This document shows, piece after piece, positions 45,340 to 55,802 of a stretch of DNA of 64,000 nucleotides; the stretch's first letter is position 1, and the number at the start of each line of letters is the position of its first letter. The stretch comes from Theobroma cacao (Eukaryota; Streptophyta; Magnoliopsida; Malvales; Malvaceae): positions 4,330,593-4,394,592 of the forward strand of contig NC_030859.1 in NCBI RefSeq assembly GCF_000208745.1, given 5' to 3'. A program made the translations under genes and the position numbers. The notes beneath the pieces were generated by a model. The model was not told where the DNA came from. It searched no databases and was given only the letters and a program-made list of their open reading frames with translations.

Positions 45340-48300
45340 TATGTCAAACAAAGGAGGAAACTGCCAAGGGCTTGTGGTACTTAGACACGGGGTGTAGTAA
45401 TCATATGAGTGGTTAAAAATAAGTTTTTTCAAGTTTGGACGAAACTTTCAAAGGCAACGTGAAATTTGGAGATAACATAAAAGTTTCAATCATGGAGAAA
45501 TGTTAGGTCAGAATTAGAACAAAAAAGAATTCAATTCAAACAATCTCTAATGTACTTTTTGTACCAAACTTAAAGGCCAACTTATTGAGCATTGGACAAC
45601 TACAGGACAAAGTCTATGAAGTGATTATCAAGGATGGTACGTGCAAAATTCAAAACAAAAAACTTGGACTGATAGCATAAGTAAATATGACTGCTAATAG
45701 AATGTTTCAATTTAATCTTTATTATATTAAGCAGTCATGTTTTACAGCTCAATTGAGGGATATAGCTTGGTTGTGGCATTTTAGATATGGCCACTTGAAT
45801 TTTGGAGGACTGAAAACCTTCTAACAGAAGAACATGGTGACTAGTCTTTCAACTTTTCAAATTCTTTCTAGCATTTGTGAAGGTTGTGTCATTGGGAAGT
45901 AGCACAAGGAATCCTTTCCAAAAGGAAGGACACAAGGAGCAAAAGAAATATTAGAGATTATCCACTCAAATATATGTGGACCTATCACTCCTGCTTCAAA
46001 TGGTAGAAAAAGGTACTTTGCAACCTTTATAGATGATCACAGTAGAAAAACTTGGGTGTACTTTCTTGCAGAAAAATCAGAAGTATTTGAAACTTTCAAC
46101 AAATTTAAAGCAATTGCAGAAAATGAAGTAGGAAGGACAATTTAGGTGCTACGCATAAATAGAGGTGGAGAGTATGACTCACAAGATTTTTCAAAATTTT
46201 GTGGGTTACATGGTATAAAGAGACAGAAAACAGCAGCTTACACTCCACAACAAAATGGAGTGAGTAAGAGAAAGAACTGAACAATTATGACCATGGTGAG
46301 AAGCTTGATGATAAGGAGCAAAGTGCCAAAGAAATTTTAGCCCGAAACAACAAATTGGAGTGTGCGCATTCTGAATAGAAGTCTAACATTGGCTACGTAA
46401 AGCATGACACTTGAAAAAGCATGGAGTAGAAGAAAACCTGATGTAAGTTATTTCAAAAGTTTTTGTTGCGTTGGTTATGCACATGTACTAGATGAAAAAA
46501 AGGAGAAAATTGAATGACAAAGGAAAGAAGTGTGTGTTTCTTGGCATAGCAGATTGTACAAAAGCTTATAAACTCTATAATCCCACTACAAAGAAGATTG
46601 TAATTAGTAGGGATGTGGTCTTTGATGAAACAGAGTTATGGCAGTGGGATGAAGGTGGAGCAAAGCAACATATATCTACAAATCTCAATGATGAAGAGTA
46701 GACCAATGGTGAAGGAAAACAACATGATATAGAGTAAGCTAAGGAGGTTGAAACTGCTAGTCAAAGCACAAGTACCCTTGACTAGAGAGTTCAAAGGCAA
46801 AGAAGGAGGCTTGCTTAGATGGAGGATTATGAGGTAATTGGAGTTAGTCAAACAGATGCAACTTTGACTCATTTTTGCTTGTTTGTAGAATATGATCCAA
46901 TTACCTTCGAGGAAGCTATCAAGAAACCAAAATGGTAGAAGGCAATGAATGAAGATATATTAGCCATTAAAAGGGGTAACACTTGGGAACTGACAACATT
47001 GCCAAAAGGTCAAAAAAATATTAGAATGAAATGGGTGTTTAAGACAAAGTTGAAGGAAAATGGAGAGACAGACAAACACAAAGCCAGACTTGTAACAAAA
47101 AAGGTACAAACAGAAGTATAATGTTGACTATGAGGAAGTGTTTGCACCTGGTGTGAAGCATGGTACAATCAGAATGATTTTGAGATTGGTAGCTCAAAAC
47201 CAATGGCCGATATATTAGCTTGGTGTAAAGTCAGCATTTATACATGGAGAGCTACAAGAAGAAGTATATGTTGATCAACCTTTTGGCTATACTAGAACTG
47301 GTGAAGAACACAAGGTGTATAGACTGAAGAAGGCATTAAATGGACTGAAACAAGCACCTAGAGCTTGGTTCAGCCACATAGATGCCTATTTTGCAAGAGA
47401 AGGCTTTCATAAATGCCCATATGAGCATATTCTCTACATCAGGTTTTTTTTTTATAAAATAGGGTCTAACTACCCTATTCAAGTTTATTAATTACGAAAT
47501 AAAAAGTACAAAAGAGTGAGACATAAACCGTACCTCCAAGTTACATGATTGTAAGAAAGTTTTGAAGAAATACTTAGAGTAGGGAAATCCATTTTACATG
47601 TATAATTTTTAATGCTACAGTAAAACAGATATTTCCTACTATTACATTGAGACAATATACTAAAATCAAGTTTAGAATAGAAAATGTAAGTAGGAAAACA
47701 CCTAGAATGGAGCGTTTCATTTTATGACCATAATTTTTACTATCATCATAAACTTGAAACACTACCATGTTACAACAATCAGTGTTAATAAAATTGACTT
47801 TAGAAGCAACTACCATGGGTTCCAAAATGACTAGAAATACCTATCGCGTTCCCAACTAGTTGCAAAATTCACCGAGATGGCGTCTTCATCCGAGGCCTCA
47901 TCATTTTCCCCATATCCACGGCTCTATCTGAGGCTAGACTTAGTATTTTATCTATTGAAACTTCAGTATTTGAATGTCTCCTAAGCTGTACCCGAGGATG
48001 GACTTCAATTTCTGAAAAATTTGTTTTGGAGACAAAAGGAATAGAAGGAACATCACTTAGTTCTTTATTGTACATGCACTTACCCGAGGCAGACTCCAAA
48101 TTTGGTGGATTTTCAGCATATGCTTCCATTCTGTCACTTGGGCGTGCTACTGTTAAAACAGACTTGTTATTGTTAGTGGTTTGAGTTGCACTCTTTTCAG
48201 TATTTGGGCTGTGTTCTCTACTGCCTTCCAACATGTCCACAGGCCCAGTCTGACCCCCCTCTTCTGCCCTTTGTTGGTCGTCCCCTTGTGGGACAACTGC

Positions 48301-49412
48301 TGTCCAATTTGGTGGCATATAAAAATGAATTTTTGAATTCTCACTTGCACCTTCTTACGTCGATTTGAGTACACCCGTCCATTCCTCTGCAGGTGCTGTC
48401 CGTTCCCTGTCCCTCTCACCCCTAATTTTTTTCTTTTTAATATTTTTTTTGCCCCGCTTACCCTGCACGTTGAGGAATAAAGCTGCATGCTTTTCTATAT
48501 TCTCTACATCAGGTTTGATAAAGGTAATATTCTCATTGTTTGTCTATATGTGAATGACTTAATTTTTACTAGAAGCAATGAGATTATGTTTGACAAGTTT
48601 AAAGAATCTATGATGAAGGAGTTTGACATGACTGATTTGGGAAGATTGCATTACTTCCTTGGGCTTGAGGTAGTTCAATTAGATAGTGGAATTTTTGTTT
48701 CTTAGAAAAAGTATGTGTGGGAAATGTTAGTTAAGTTTCAGATGGAGAAATGTATTCCAGTTCTCACACTAGCTGATCCTAGCATAAAGTTAGACAAGGA
48801 TCTAAAAGGGAAAGATGTTGATGGAACTTACTACAAACAGATAGTAAGAAGTCTGATCATTAGGTATGCAGTTAGCCTTATCATTAGGTACATGCACAAA
48901 CCTAAACAATCTCATCTTTTAGTAGCTAAACGAATTCTGAGGTATTTGCAGGGCACAACCAGCCATGGTTTGTTGTACAAGAAAGGGGAAAATTCAATGT
49001 TGATAGGGTTTACAGACAGGGATTATGCAGGAGATAGAGATGATAGGAAGAGCACCACTGGATTTGTGTTCAAGTTGGAATCAAATGCTATATCATGGTC
49101 ATCCAAGAAGCAGCCTATAGTAACTCTGTCCACTACAGAAGCAAAGTTTGTTGCAGCAACAGCTTGTGCATGTCAATCTATCTGGCTTAAGAAGTTGCTG
49201 AAAGAAATTTATTGCAAGCAAACAGAAGCTACTCCAATATATTGTGACAATAGCTCAGCTATCAAATTGTCAAAAAATCCAGTGTTCCTTAGGAGAAGCA
49301 AACATATAGATGTAAGGTATCATTTCTTAAGAGACCTTACACGTGATGGTATAATTGATGTGGTTTACTGCAAAAGTGAAGACCAAGCAGCAGATATTTT
49401 CACCAAGCCTTG
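45340..49412 (+). pseudogene. copia pol remnants (protease, integrase, RT, RNase H)
   Basis: Protease WYLDTGCSNHMSG near 45374; integrase with HSNICGPITPASNGRKRYF, FIDDHSRKTWVYF and a Glu-Tyr-Asp segment followed by TPQQNGV, broken by stops; reverse transcriptase with KARLV and a GLKQAPRAW motif, interrupted by the nested element, then a YVND segment where active enzymes have YVDD; RNase H frame 48715-49412 is open for 232 codons and ends ADIFTKP. Several stops and frameshifts: not functional. Confidence 0.9.
47444..48496 (-). mobile_element. LINE-like retroposon nested in copia RT
   Basis: A 1,053-bp insertion flanked by a 17-bp target-site duplication (ATATTCTCTACATCAGG at 47427-47443 and 48497-48513). 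A T-run at its left end equals a poly-A tail on the minus strand, so its sense strand is minus. It is preceded in sense orientation by a TAGGGTAGTTAGACCCTATTTTATAAAA end. These are marks of target-primed insertion. The minus-strand frame at 47869-48318 (149 codons) resembles the basic/hydrophilic ORF1 region of plant LINEs, but no reverse transcriptase is present, so it is an internally deleted derivative. The family assignment is inferred. Confidence 0.8.
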
Positions 49413-49504
49413 AAAAAGGAGAGTTTTCTCAAGTTCGGAGACATGCTTGGTATCTATTCATCAGAAGAATTTAAAGCCCTGTAAACTGTGTTAGAAACAT
49501 CAGT

Positions 49505-49516
49505 TTAAGGGAGGCA
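49505..49516 (+). other. polypurine tract of copia element
   Basis: TTAAGGGAGGCA immediately before the 3' LTR; the AAGGGAGG core is the expected plus-strand primer. Confidence 0.7.
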
Positions 49517-49766
49517 TTGTTGGTCAGTCTTTTTACTCTGTCATTTAGGAACTTCGAGTCAATAGGAGGAAGATATTTTTTTACCATTATTTTAGAAAGA
49601 AGTTACAAACTGTTAGCTGATTTTATGCCCATTTTATTGTTTTCTTGTTAAGGTACAGCTTGTATATAGGCTAGCTTTTGGTAAATAAAGTATGTTCATC
49701 CTTTCTTTGTCTTGTCTAATTTGCTCCCTATTTTTTTTTACGTTCCTTCCTTATTTATTTTCTTTT
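49517..49766 (+). repeat. 3' LTR of copia element
   Basis: 250 bp, begins TTGTTGGTCAGTC and ends TATTTATTTTCTTTT, followed by the right copy of the ATGCC duplication (49767-49771). Aligns with 44094-44352. Confidence 0.85.
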
Positions 49767-50555
49767 ATGCCACTGTATCTTTACTGGTGCGGAATGACTG
49801 TATATTAACCAAATTTTATGTTTAAAGGACCCTTTTGAAGTTTAAAGGACACATGATGTTCATATATTTTGTTTCAATAGAAATAGCTCAATCAGCTATA
49901 ATCCGAGATAAAGCTTCTAAAGTGACAAAATTTAATAATAAATGTTTAGCAGAAGTCAAACCCCAAATGGTGTTTGAGTTACTTTTCAATTACATTACAA
50001 TTGCCAGAATCCATCTTTGTTATATCTGTTGTTCTATTTTGGTCATAGCATAATTTTCTAGTCCAAGATTAGGTTCCTGGATGAGGAACTTGGACTGCTA
50101 TTAATAAACAAAAAAGCCTACCAAAAATAATTGCCCTCCCCAAATACCCCAATCTAGAGAAACATTATAGAAGTTGTACAGAAGAAGGGTCTCTAGTTGG
50201 CAACATTAATCGTAGAAACTTAAATTAATTACCAAATCTATAATTTTAATATAATTTGGATACTAAATCTGTAAGTAATCCTTAAAAATATATTTTTTTT
50301 TGTGAAAAATAGTGCTTAAAAATTTTTACTCGAACCAAATTGCAAGTTCAAATAAAGCCAACTCCAAAGTAGAGAAGGAAAAGAAAATACTAATACAAAT
50401 AGGAAATCCACCTTTCAAAAATTAATAATAATAAAAATAGGAAACCCAAATCCTACTCTAAGAAGAAGATTAATACTACAAAACAAGGGACCCGCAATGC
50501 TCTCTTTCACATTCTCAATCTAAATTTCTACTCTACCTTTCATCCCAAGGTACCG

Positions 50556-51440
50556 ATGGCGCACTGCAATTCAAGCCATCGCTACAGGATTTACGTTTCT
50601 ACACAGCCAAACAATGTTTACCAGGATGATCAATCTTTGGAATCTCCTCTGATCACATTCAAGTGCAACATCAAGATGAGTTACATATCAGACAAACCAG
50701 ACAAATCCATTCAAAGCTATATTCAAGGCCACGATTCATGGCATGATTTTGAGCATCATCCAGCCAATGAGCTGACAAGGGATTTTATATCTAATATGCT
50801 TGCCAACACCAGAATAATCCCATTCTCGTTGAGAAATTTGTATTGGAAAAACCAGGTTTATGACCAAGAATCAGTCCCTTTAATGTCAACAGATGGTGTT
50901 ATAACCTCCATGTTGGATGTTTGTGATAGCATGGTCAGTGAATCAAGACGTAAGAAATTTTTTCTGCTTGTCTTTATTAAGAAGGAAGTGATTATGCCCC
51001 ATGATGAATATCTGGCAATGCTCAAGGCGAAGCAAGCAGAAGAAATTCTTCACCAGCTTGAAGATATGGTTCGGTTGCAGGCTCAAGGTTGGAGGTTCAG
51101 ACAAGCAGATTGGGAAAACATGGCTAACGTTATAAGACAAGCGGGACTTGGTAATTCGATAAGGATCGCTTTGGATTTAGTGAGGGAACGTGCTACAAGG
51201 GAGTCGAGCGAACAACAAGTGGTTAGGTTGGTGCCTGCAGCTGCAACCTCGGTTCAAGCCTTGGAAAAAGTGACCTGTCATTCAGAAGAGAAGTGTTCAG
51301 TGTGCTTGGAAGAGATGTTAACTGGTTCTCAAGTTACCAAAATGCCTTGCTCCCATTTGTTTCATGGAGATTGCATTATTCAATGGCTGAAGACAAGTCA
51401 TATATGTCCTGTGTGTCGGTTTAAGTTGCCAACAACATAG
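50556..51440 (+). CDS. RING-H2 E3 ubiquitin ligase, tandem copy 2
   Basis: Intronless 294-residue paralogue of the gene at 42348. By my count 38 of 294 residues differ (about 87% identity) with no length change. All eight zinc ligands are kept (CSVC, CSHLFHGDC, CPVC), as is the Trp after the sixth ligand (IIQW). Changes are spread along the N-terminal and middle parts and are mild inside the finger (V to L, V to I, M to I, Q to K), which suggests continued constraint. It lies downstream of the copia element, whose insertion about 0.8 kb upstream may have removed distal promoter sequence but left the proximal leader intact. Substrate unknown. Confidence 0.9.
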   Translation: MAHCNSSHRYRIYVSTQPNNVYQDDQSLESPLITFKCNIKMSYISDKPDKSIQSYIQGHDSWHDFEHHPANELTRDFISNMLANTRIIPFSLRNLYWKNQVYDQESVPLMSTDGVITSMLDVCDSMVSESRRKKFFLLVFIKKEVIMPHDEYLAMLKAKQAEEILHQLEDMVRLQAQGWRFRQADWENMANVIRQAGLGNSIRIALDLVRERATRESSEQQVVRLVPAAATSVQALEKVTCHSEEKCSVCLEEMLTGSQVTKMPCSHLFHGDCIIQWLKTSHICPVCRFKLPTT

Positions 51441-51674
51441 TTTTTAATGTACTTTTTATTAATCAATTTGTTCCATCTAATCACATTTGGTTTTAGCTAG
51501 TTTATTTTTCTTTCTTCTGAATGTTTAAAATTTGTTTCAATATTGACATTAGAAGGTATCCTTCTCCGGATGTATTTCAGATTTTGACATGTATAATACA
51601 AACTTTTAAGCTTTTATCTATACTTTTACGTTTTTTTGAACTGGATTTTTCTTTTTTATATTTTTTTCGGATAA

Positions 51675-53545
51675 ACCAGTAACATACCAGATTTTTTTAT
51701 CTGATGTCCTCTGATTAACGGTGCATTTAGCAACTGTATCTTCAGCCTCCACCGAACGACACCGTTTCTATCACTCTGTTTTCTTCACAGCCGCATACCC
51801 TCAGCTTTTTCGATCCAGCAATACAGATCTTAGCCTTTCAGAGTTCATATAGCCATGCCACTCTCTAGCCTACGTCGTATTCTACTGCCACACTCATGTC
51901 TCTGATCAAAAAGCAATCTTTCGAGCTTTTCGATTCTACACCCCGAATGCCCCAAAATCCCTAAATCTCAGAACTTTCTAGTCTAAAGAACAAAGCATGA
52001 AACCATTCTATGGTTTCTTTAAAGAGTTTTTCATCCTAGGTTTCTTCTTTGATTATTTTTTTATTTTTCTTGTGGTTTTCTAAGGCTGGTAGAGGTGCTA
52101 GGTTTCTAGGGGTTTCTCTATCGCGGCTTTTGCTAGGTTTTTTTCAGCAAACCCTCTCCCTCCAAAGAAATTTTTGGGCTCTCCCATCAACAGAGAGAGC
52201 AGAAAGCTGCCCTCAAGGGTGCTGGCAGGTGATACCGCACTCGTTTCTGCATATGTTTTGCCAACGAATTTGAAAAATCCCTCGAACAATCCAAAACCCA
52301 TGTTTTTTCACAACTCAAACTCAAAATCCCACTTTAAAAAACTAATCTTTTCTTCCAATTTTTCAATCTTTTCCCTTTTTATTCACCAAAAACTTCCTTT
52401 TAGATACACCCAAAATCACAACTATGTGAATGTGTACATGAAATGGAAGAAAGATCCATTCTTTGACTCAATAATGCACATCCATAAATCCATAGAGCTT
52501 AAACCAATTATTCAACTCAAAAACTTCATTGCCAAAGACCCCAGTGGTTGCATCCCCATCTCTGCTGTATCAAAAAGAGGCTTAGAATTTGATATTTCCA
52601 TTAAGGTTGCTAGGTTCCTTAGGCAATACCCTTCAGTTTTTGAGGAGTTTAGAGGTCCTGAATACAATTTGCCTTGGTTTAGGTTGACCCCAGAAGCTGC
52701 TGAGATTGATAGAGAGGAGAAAAGGGTATTTGATGAATGCAAGGAGGATTTGAAGGATAGGTTGAAAAGGTTTATTTTAATGAGTAAAGATAAGGTTTTG
52801 CCTTTGAAGATTATTAAAGGAATGGAATGGTATTTGGGGTTGCCTGAAGGGTTTTTGGAGGATTCAAAAGGGTATCTAGATGAGTCTTTTAGGTTTATGG
52901 ACATGGAAGATGGGTTAAAAGGATTGGCTGTTGAGAGTGAGCGGGAAAAAGTATTGTCTACGATGCAAAGAAATGCGATGAAAAATGGAGTGTATTTTGG
53001 TGGGACAATGGAAGGAATTGAGTTTCCAATTTTTCCATCAAAGGGTTTAAGGTTAAGGAGGAAGATCGAAGGTTGGTTAAATGAGTTTCAAAAACTTCCT
53101 TACGTTTCACCTTATGAGGATTTTTCACATTTAGATCCTAATAGTGATGTAGCTGAGAAGAGGGTTGTAGGGATTCTTCACGAGTTGTTGAGTTTGTTTG
53201 TTGAACACTCAGCACAAAGGAAGAAGCTTTTGTGTCTTAAGAAATATTTTGGGTTGCCACAGAAAGTCCATAAAGCATTTGAAAGGCATCCTCATATGTT
53301 TTATTTATCTTTTAAGAACAAGACTTGTACTGCAATTCTCAAGGAGGCATATTGTGGTAATTCTAGTATAGAGAGGCATCCATTGTTGGGAGTGAGGAAG
53401 AAATATATTCGATTGGTAAAAGAATCAGGTAGGATTTTGAAGAATAGAAAGACGAATAACCAGTTTATTAAGCAAGAAAAGTTGGAGAAGGATTTGGATT
53501 CGGATTCAGAGTCAGATGACAGAACGGAGCTTCCTTTGTAAATTA
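51675..53545 (+). repeat. duplicated block carrying PORR copy 2 (source 36940-38749)
   Basis: Homology starts at CATACCAGATTTTTTT, corresponding to a point inside CWF18 intron 1, runs through the leader (CTGTATCTTCAGCCTCCACC) and the whole PORR gene, and stops right after its stop codon. Copy 2 has an extra segment near 51895-51935 in its leader. The boundary is exactly where the OTU fragment begins in copy 1. Confidence 0.85.
52300..53541 (+). CDS. PORR-domain organelle RNA-splicing factor, copy 2
   Basis: Intronless, 413 residues, same length as copy 1 and about 96% identical. Presequence-like start MFFHNSNSKSHFKKL; PORR domain from YVNVYMKWKKDPFFDSI; acidic tail DSDSESDD. Differences include IDGEE to IDREE, KYLGL to KYFGL and CGKSG to CGNSS. 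The frame is open 42 codons upstream of the chosen ATG to a TTG; I see no upstream in-frame ATG. Unlike copy 1 it is not inside another gene. Likely mitochondrial RNA-splicing factor by family; whether both copies are expressed cannot be seen. Two intact copies could be redundant or differ in expression. Confidence 0.9.
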   Translation: MFFHNSNSKSHFKKLIFSSNFSIFSLFIHQKLPFRYTQNHNYVNVYMKWKKDPFFDSIMHIHKSIELKPIIQLKNFIAKDPSGCIPISAVSKRGLEFDISIKVARFLRQYPSVFEEFRGPEYNLPWFRLTPEAAEIDREEKRVFDECKEDLKDRLKRFILMSKDKVLPLKIIKGMEWYLGLPEGFLEDSKGYLDESFRFMDMEDGLKGLAVESEREKVLSTMQRNAMKNGVYFGGTMEGIEFPIFPSKGLRLRRKIEGWLNEFQKLPYVSPYEDFSHLDPNSDVAEKRVVGILHELLSLFVEHSAQRKKLLCLKKYFGLPQKVHKAFERHPHMFYLSFKNKTCTAILKEAYCGNSSIERHPLLGVRKKYIRLVKESGRILKNRKTNNQFIKQEKLEKDLDSDSESDDRTELPL

Positions 53546-54041
53546 TGGTTCCATAATTTTTACGTTAGACATGTACAGGCTAACACAATAAGTGTGGGCA
53601 AGAGCTTCTCCTAGACGGTGATTAGAGCTTATGCTTATATACTAGCCTTTCAGTGGCAGGGGATTTGTCTTAGTTAGACATTGGAACTAACAATAGTACT
53701 TAAAAAGTGGCAAGTCTTGGACCTGTTGGTGCATTTGAGCAGTTCTTTCATTGTGAAGGTACTTCTGAAAATGTAGCTATTAGCATTGCCATGATGTTAT
53801 TAATCTCAAAACGTTTCTTGCGCATGATGTTAACATATACATGTTCTATAAGTATTGCTAGCAAATTTTAATATAGAAGAGGTTTCAGTAGAATTCTCTT
53901 GTGATATTTAACCTATGTCTTCAATAGATGCTCTAGTTAGTGCCTCAATTTCTTTCCTGGTATAAGTAACTGTCAACTGTTTATTGATTGTGGTTCACGT
54001 CAAAATCTATCTAATTGGTGTCCATTTGGCTTGCCTTGCAG

Positions 54042-54091
54042 AGCAACAACAAGAACAAGAAAAAGCAGCTGAAGGAGGATCATTCCATTGA
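54042..54091 (+). pseudogene. decayed copy of CWF18 exon 4
   Basis: After CTTGCAG, AGCAACAACAAGAACAAGAA matches the start of CWF18 exon 4 (AGCAACAAGAACAGGAAAAA at 41440). In the exon 4 frame it reaches TGA at 54089 after EQQQEQEKAAEGGSFH, without the NNIED ending. Flanking sequence from about 53930 to 54400 also matches 41316-41770, clearly more diverged than the PORR copies. No copy of exons 1-3 was found nearby, so it is a third, truncated unit. Confidence 0.8.
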
Positions 54092-54399
54092 AGATTAGAA
54101 TTACATTGACTAGTTTAACCATTTTGATAATCAAATGACTTTGAATGGCAGTTTGTTGAATCATCCAACAGAACAGTCGCTGGAAACTAGTGTGTTCTTC
54201 AGTAGTGAATTGGCCAACAGTAAGAAGCTTAAAAATCATTTTGAGGCTGAAATATGATGCTCCTTCCTTCTGTATCTGTTGTCTATACCTGAGATGAAGC
54301 ATTGCTTACCTAGTATCATGATCTGCTAAGTATTTTGGGTTCACTGGGATTCTGAAATGCAAGCAGAAGTCAAAACTCCCAAGTTAACCAAATCCTGTC

Positions 54400-55690
54400 A
54401 GCTACATCTGGTATTTATGTCTTGTTGAAATGTCAAACTGTTAACGTCCAAATATAGACATGTCTTGCTGAAGTCAAAAAAAAAAAAAAAAAACACTAAT
54501 GCATGCGTCAGGCATTTTCATTTTCAACCTTACTTAATTCCCTTCATTGACAAGTTTGTGCAGTGGGGAGTACATGATGCTTAACCATGAATCCATTGAC
54601 CTGACATATTATAATGTTCTGATTTCTAACTTGGATGCCTGCAAAGTCAATTCTCTTCAACATGTAAATTAAAATAGAATGCTACTCTGGACAACTTAAG
54701 ACATGAATTATTAAATCAATAAAAAAATAGTTTCCCATCCCAATTCAGAATCCAGACAAAGATAATAAAATGTTTTCCATATAAATAAAAATATGATTGC
54801 GAATTGTAGCATAAAGGGCATGTTTAGTTCGGGAGAATGACTTTTATTTTGACATTTGGTTTGCAGAATGGTTATTTTTTGAAACTTCAAAATAAAAAAT
54901 TTCAAATTAAAATTAGGGGTATTTTCATGAAAAAAGGTATGCTGTTTTTTTTTTTTTTTCTGGAAATAAAATTTGTTATGTTTGAGTTGTAAAGACAATA
55001 AAGAACAAGGGAAGACGCCAGGATTGCTGAGATGCTGTTTGGTTGCATATTTTGACAATTGTCAAAATATTAGGCAGATTTTAATGTTTTAATTTACCTA
55101 ATATGTAACGGATGTTAGGTACATTTAGTTTTCAAAGGGCGTCTTTTTGGACACTTTCGATTGACACAACACAACACAACACAACATAAGAGAACTCGAC
55201 AAGGACGAGGCTTCGGACCATACTAGTATAGGCCGGCATCACTCTACTTTCCACGTGTCCTCTTTTTCCTATACTTGAAAAAACTGATTTTTCTCTATTA
55301 TTATTTATATAATATTTGAAAAAAAAAATAAAGTAAATATGTGTATTTTATTTTAAAATAAACAAATTTTTATAATTAATGATCTATTAATTATTATTAA
55401 TCAAAATATTATATTATAATAATAAATAATTTAACACAATAATATAATATGTGTTTTTTGATCTTTTAGATTAACGTTTCCTTAATATAAAATGACAATT
55501 GATAATTTAATTAATAATACTGTTAATTATAAAAAAATTTTAATTTAAAATAAAAATATTAACTGAACATAATAAAAAATTTTATTTAAAATTTTTAAAT
55601 AATTCAAATAAATTGATGATTAACAAAGGGTGGCGGGCCCGACACTTAAATCAATTGGGGCCCATAAACCCAAAGAGTATTGAAGGTAAG
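54400..55690. other. intergenic, AT-rich
   Basis: Holds a poly-A run near 54476, a GGGCATGTTTAGTTCGGG stretch at about 54818 of the kind found at ends of plant non-autonomous elements, a poly-T run near 54944, an (ACAAC)n microsatellite at 55164-55187, and very AT-rich DNA from 55280 to 55620. No gene seen. Confidence 0.5.
55164..55187. repeat. (ACAAC)n microsatellite
   Basis: About five copies of ACAAC in a row. No function seen. Confidence 0.85.
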
Positions 55691-55697
55691 TATAAAA
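55691..55697 (+). promoter_or_regulatory. TATA box of the OTU gene
   Basis: TATAAAA, followed about 30 bp on by a pyrimidine-rich leader (TCTCTGTCTCTCTCTCTC near 55757-55782) and a GTAAGT donor at 55803. This fits a non-coding first exon (about 55722-55802), a leader intron and a second leader exon starting at 57406 after CTCAG. Confidence 0.6.
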
Positions 55698-55802
55698 GCC
55701 TCTATTTCTGACTTCGACTTCGCCTCCTGGGTTACGTTCTCTTCTGATATTCGTTTCTACTCTCTGTCTCTCTCTCTCTCTCGCCTTCGAATTTAATTTC
55801 AA

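Larger units (their letters stand above)
44094..49766 (+). mobile_element. Ty1-copia LTR retrotransposon, decayed, with nested LINE
   Basis: Full structure is visible: 5-bp TSD, 5' LTR, Met-tRNA primer site, gag-pol in copia order, polypurine tract, 3' LTR, TSD. Length 5.67 kb including a 1.07-kb nested insertion. Gag starts at ATG 44432 and has a stop at codon 51; further stops occur throughout. A protease-like LDTG motif lies near 45383, integrase near 45950-46290, reverse transcriptase 46900-47443 and 48514-48705, RNase H 48715-49412. The order integrase before reverse transcriptase marks copia, not gypsy. It cannot move by itself. It inserted into duplication unit 2, so it is younger than the tandem duplication. 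Confidence 0.92.
43754..51628 (+). repeat. tandem duplication unit 2, split by a copia element
   Basis: Begins at AATTTTAAGCATGAGGTCAA, matching 40927, follows unit 1 to about 44093, is interrupted by the copia element (44094-49766), and resumes at 49767 with ACTGTATCTTTACTGGTGCG, matching 41337 onward. CWF18 exon 4 is missing here (replaced by unrelated AT-rich sequence at about 49815-49945). Homology returns at AAATGGTGTTTGAGTT and continues through RING gene 2 to about 51628. Confidence 0.8.

Noticed and set aside
47869..48318. 149-codon minus-strand frame as a host gene
   Set aside because: Lies wholly in a retroposed insert with target-site duplication and poly-A tail; treated as LINE ORF1-like sequence.
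48715..49413. 232-codon frame as an independent gene
   Set aside because: It is the RNase H end of the copia pol, in place before the polypurine tract and 3' LTR.
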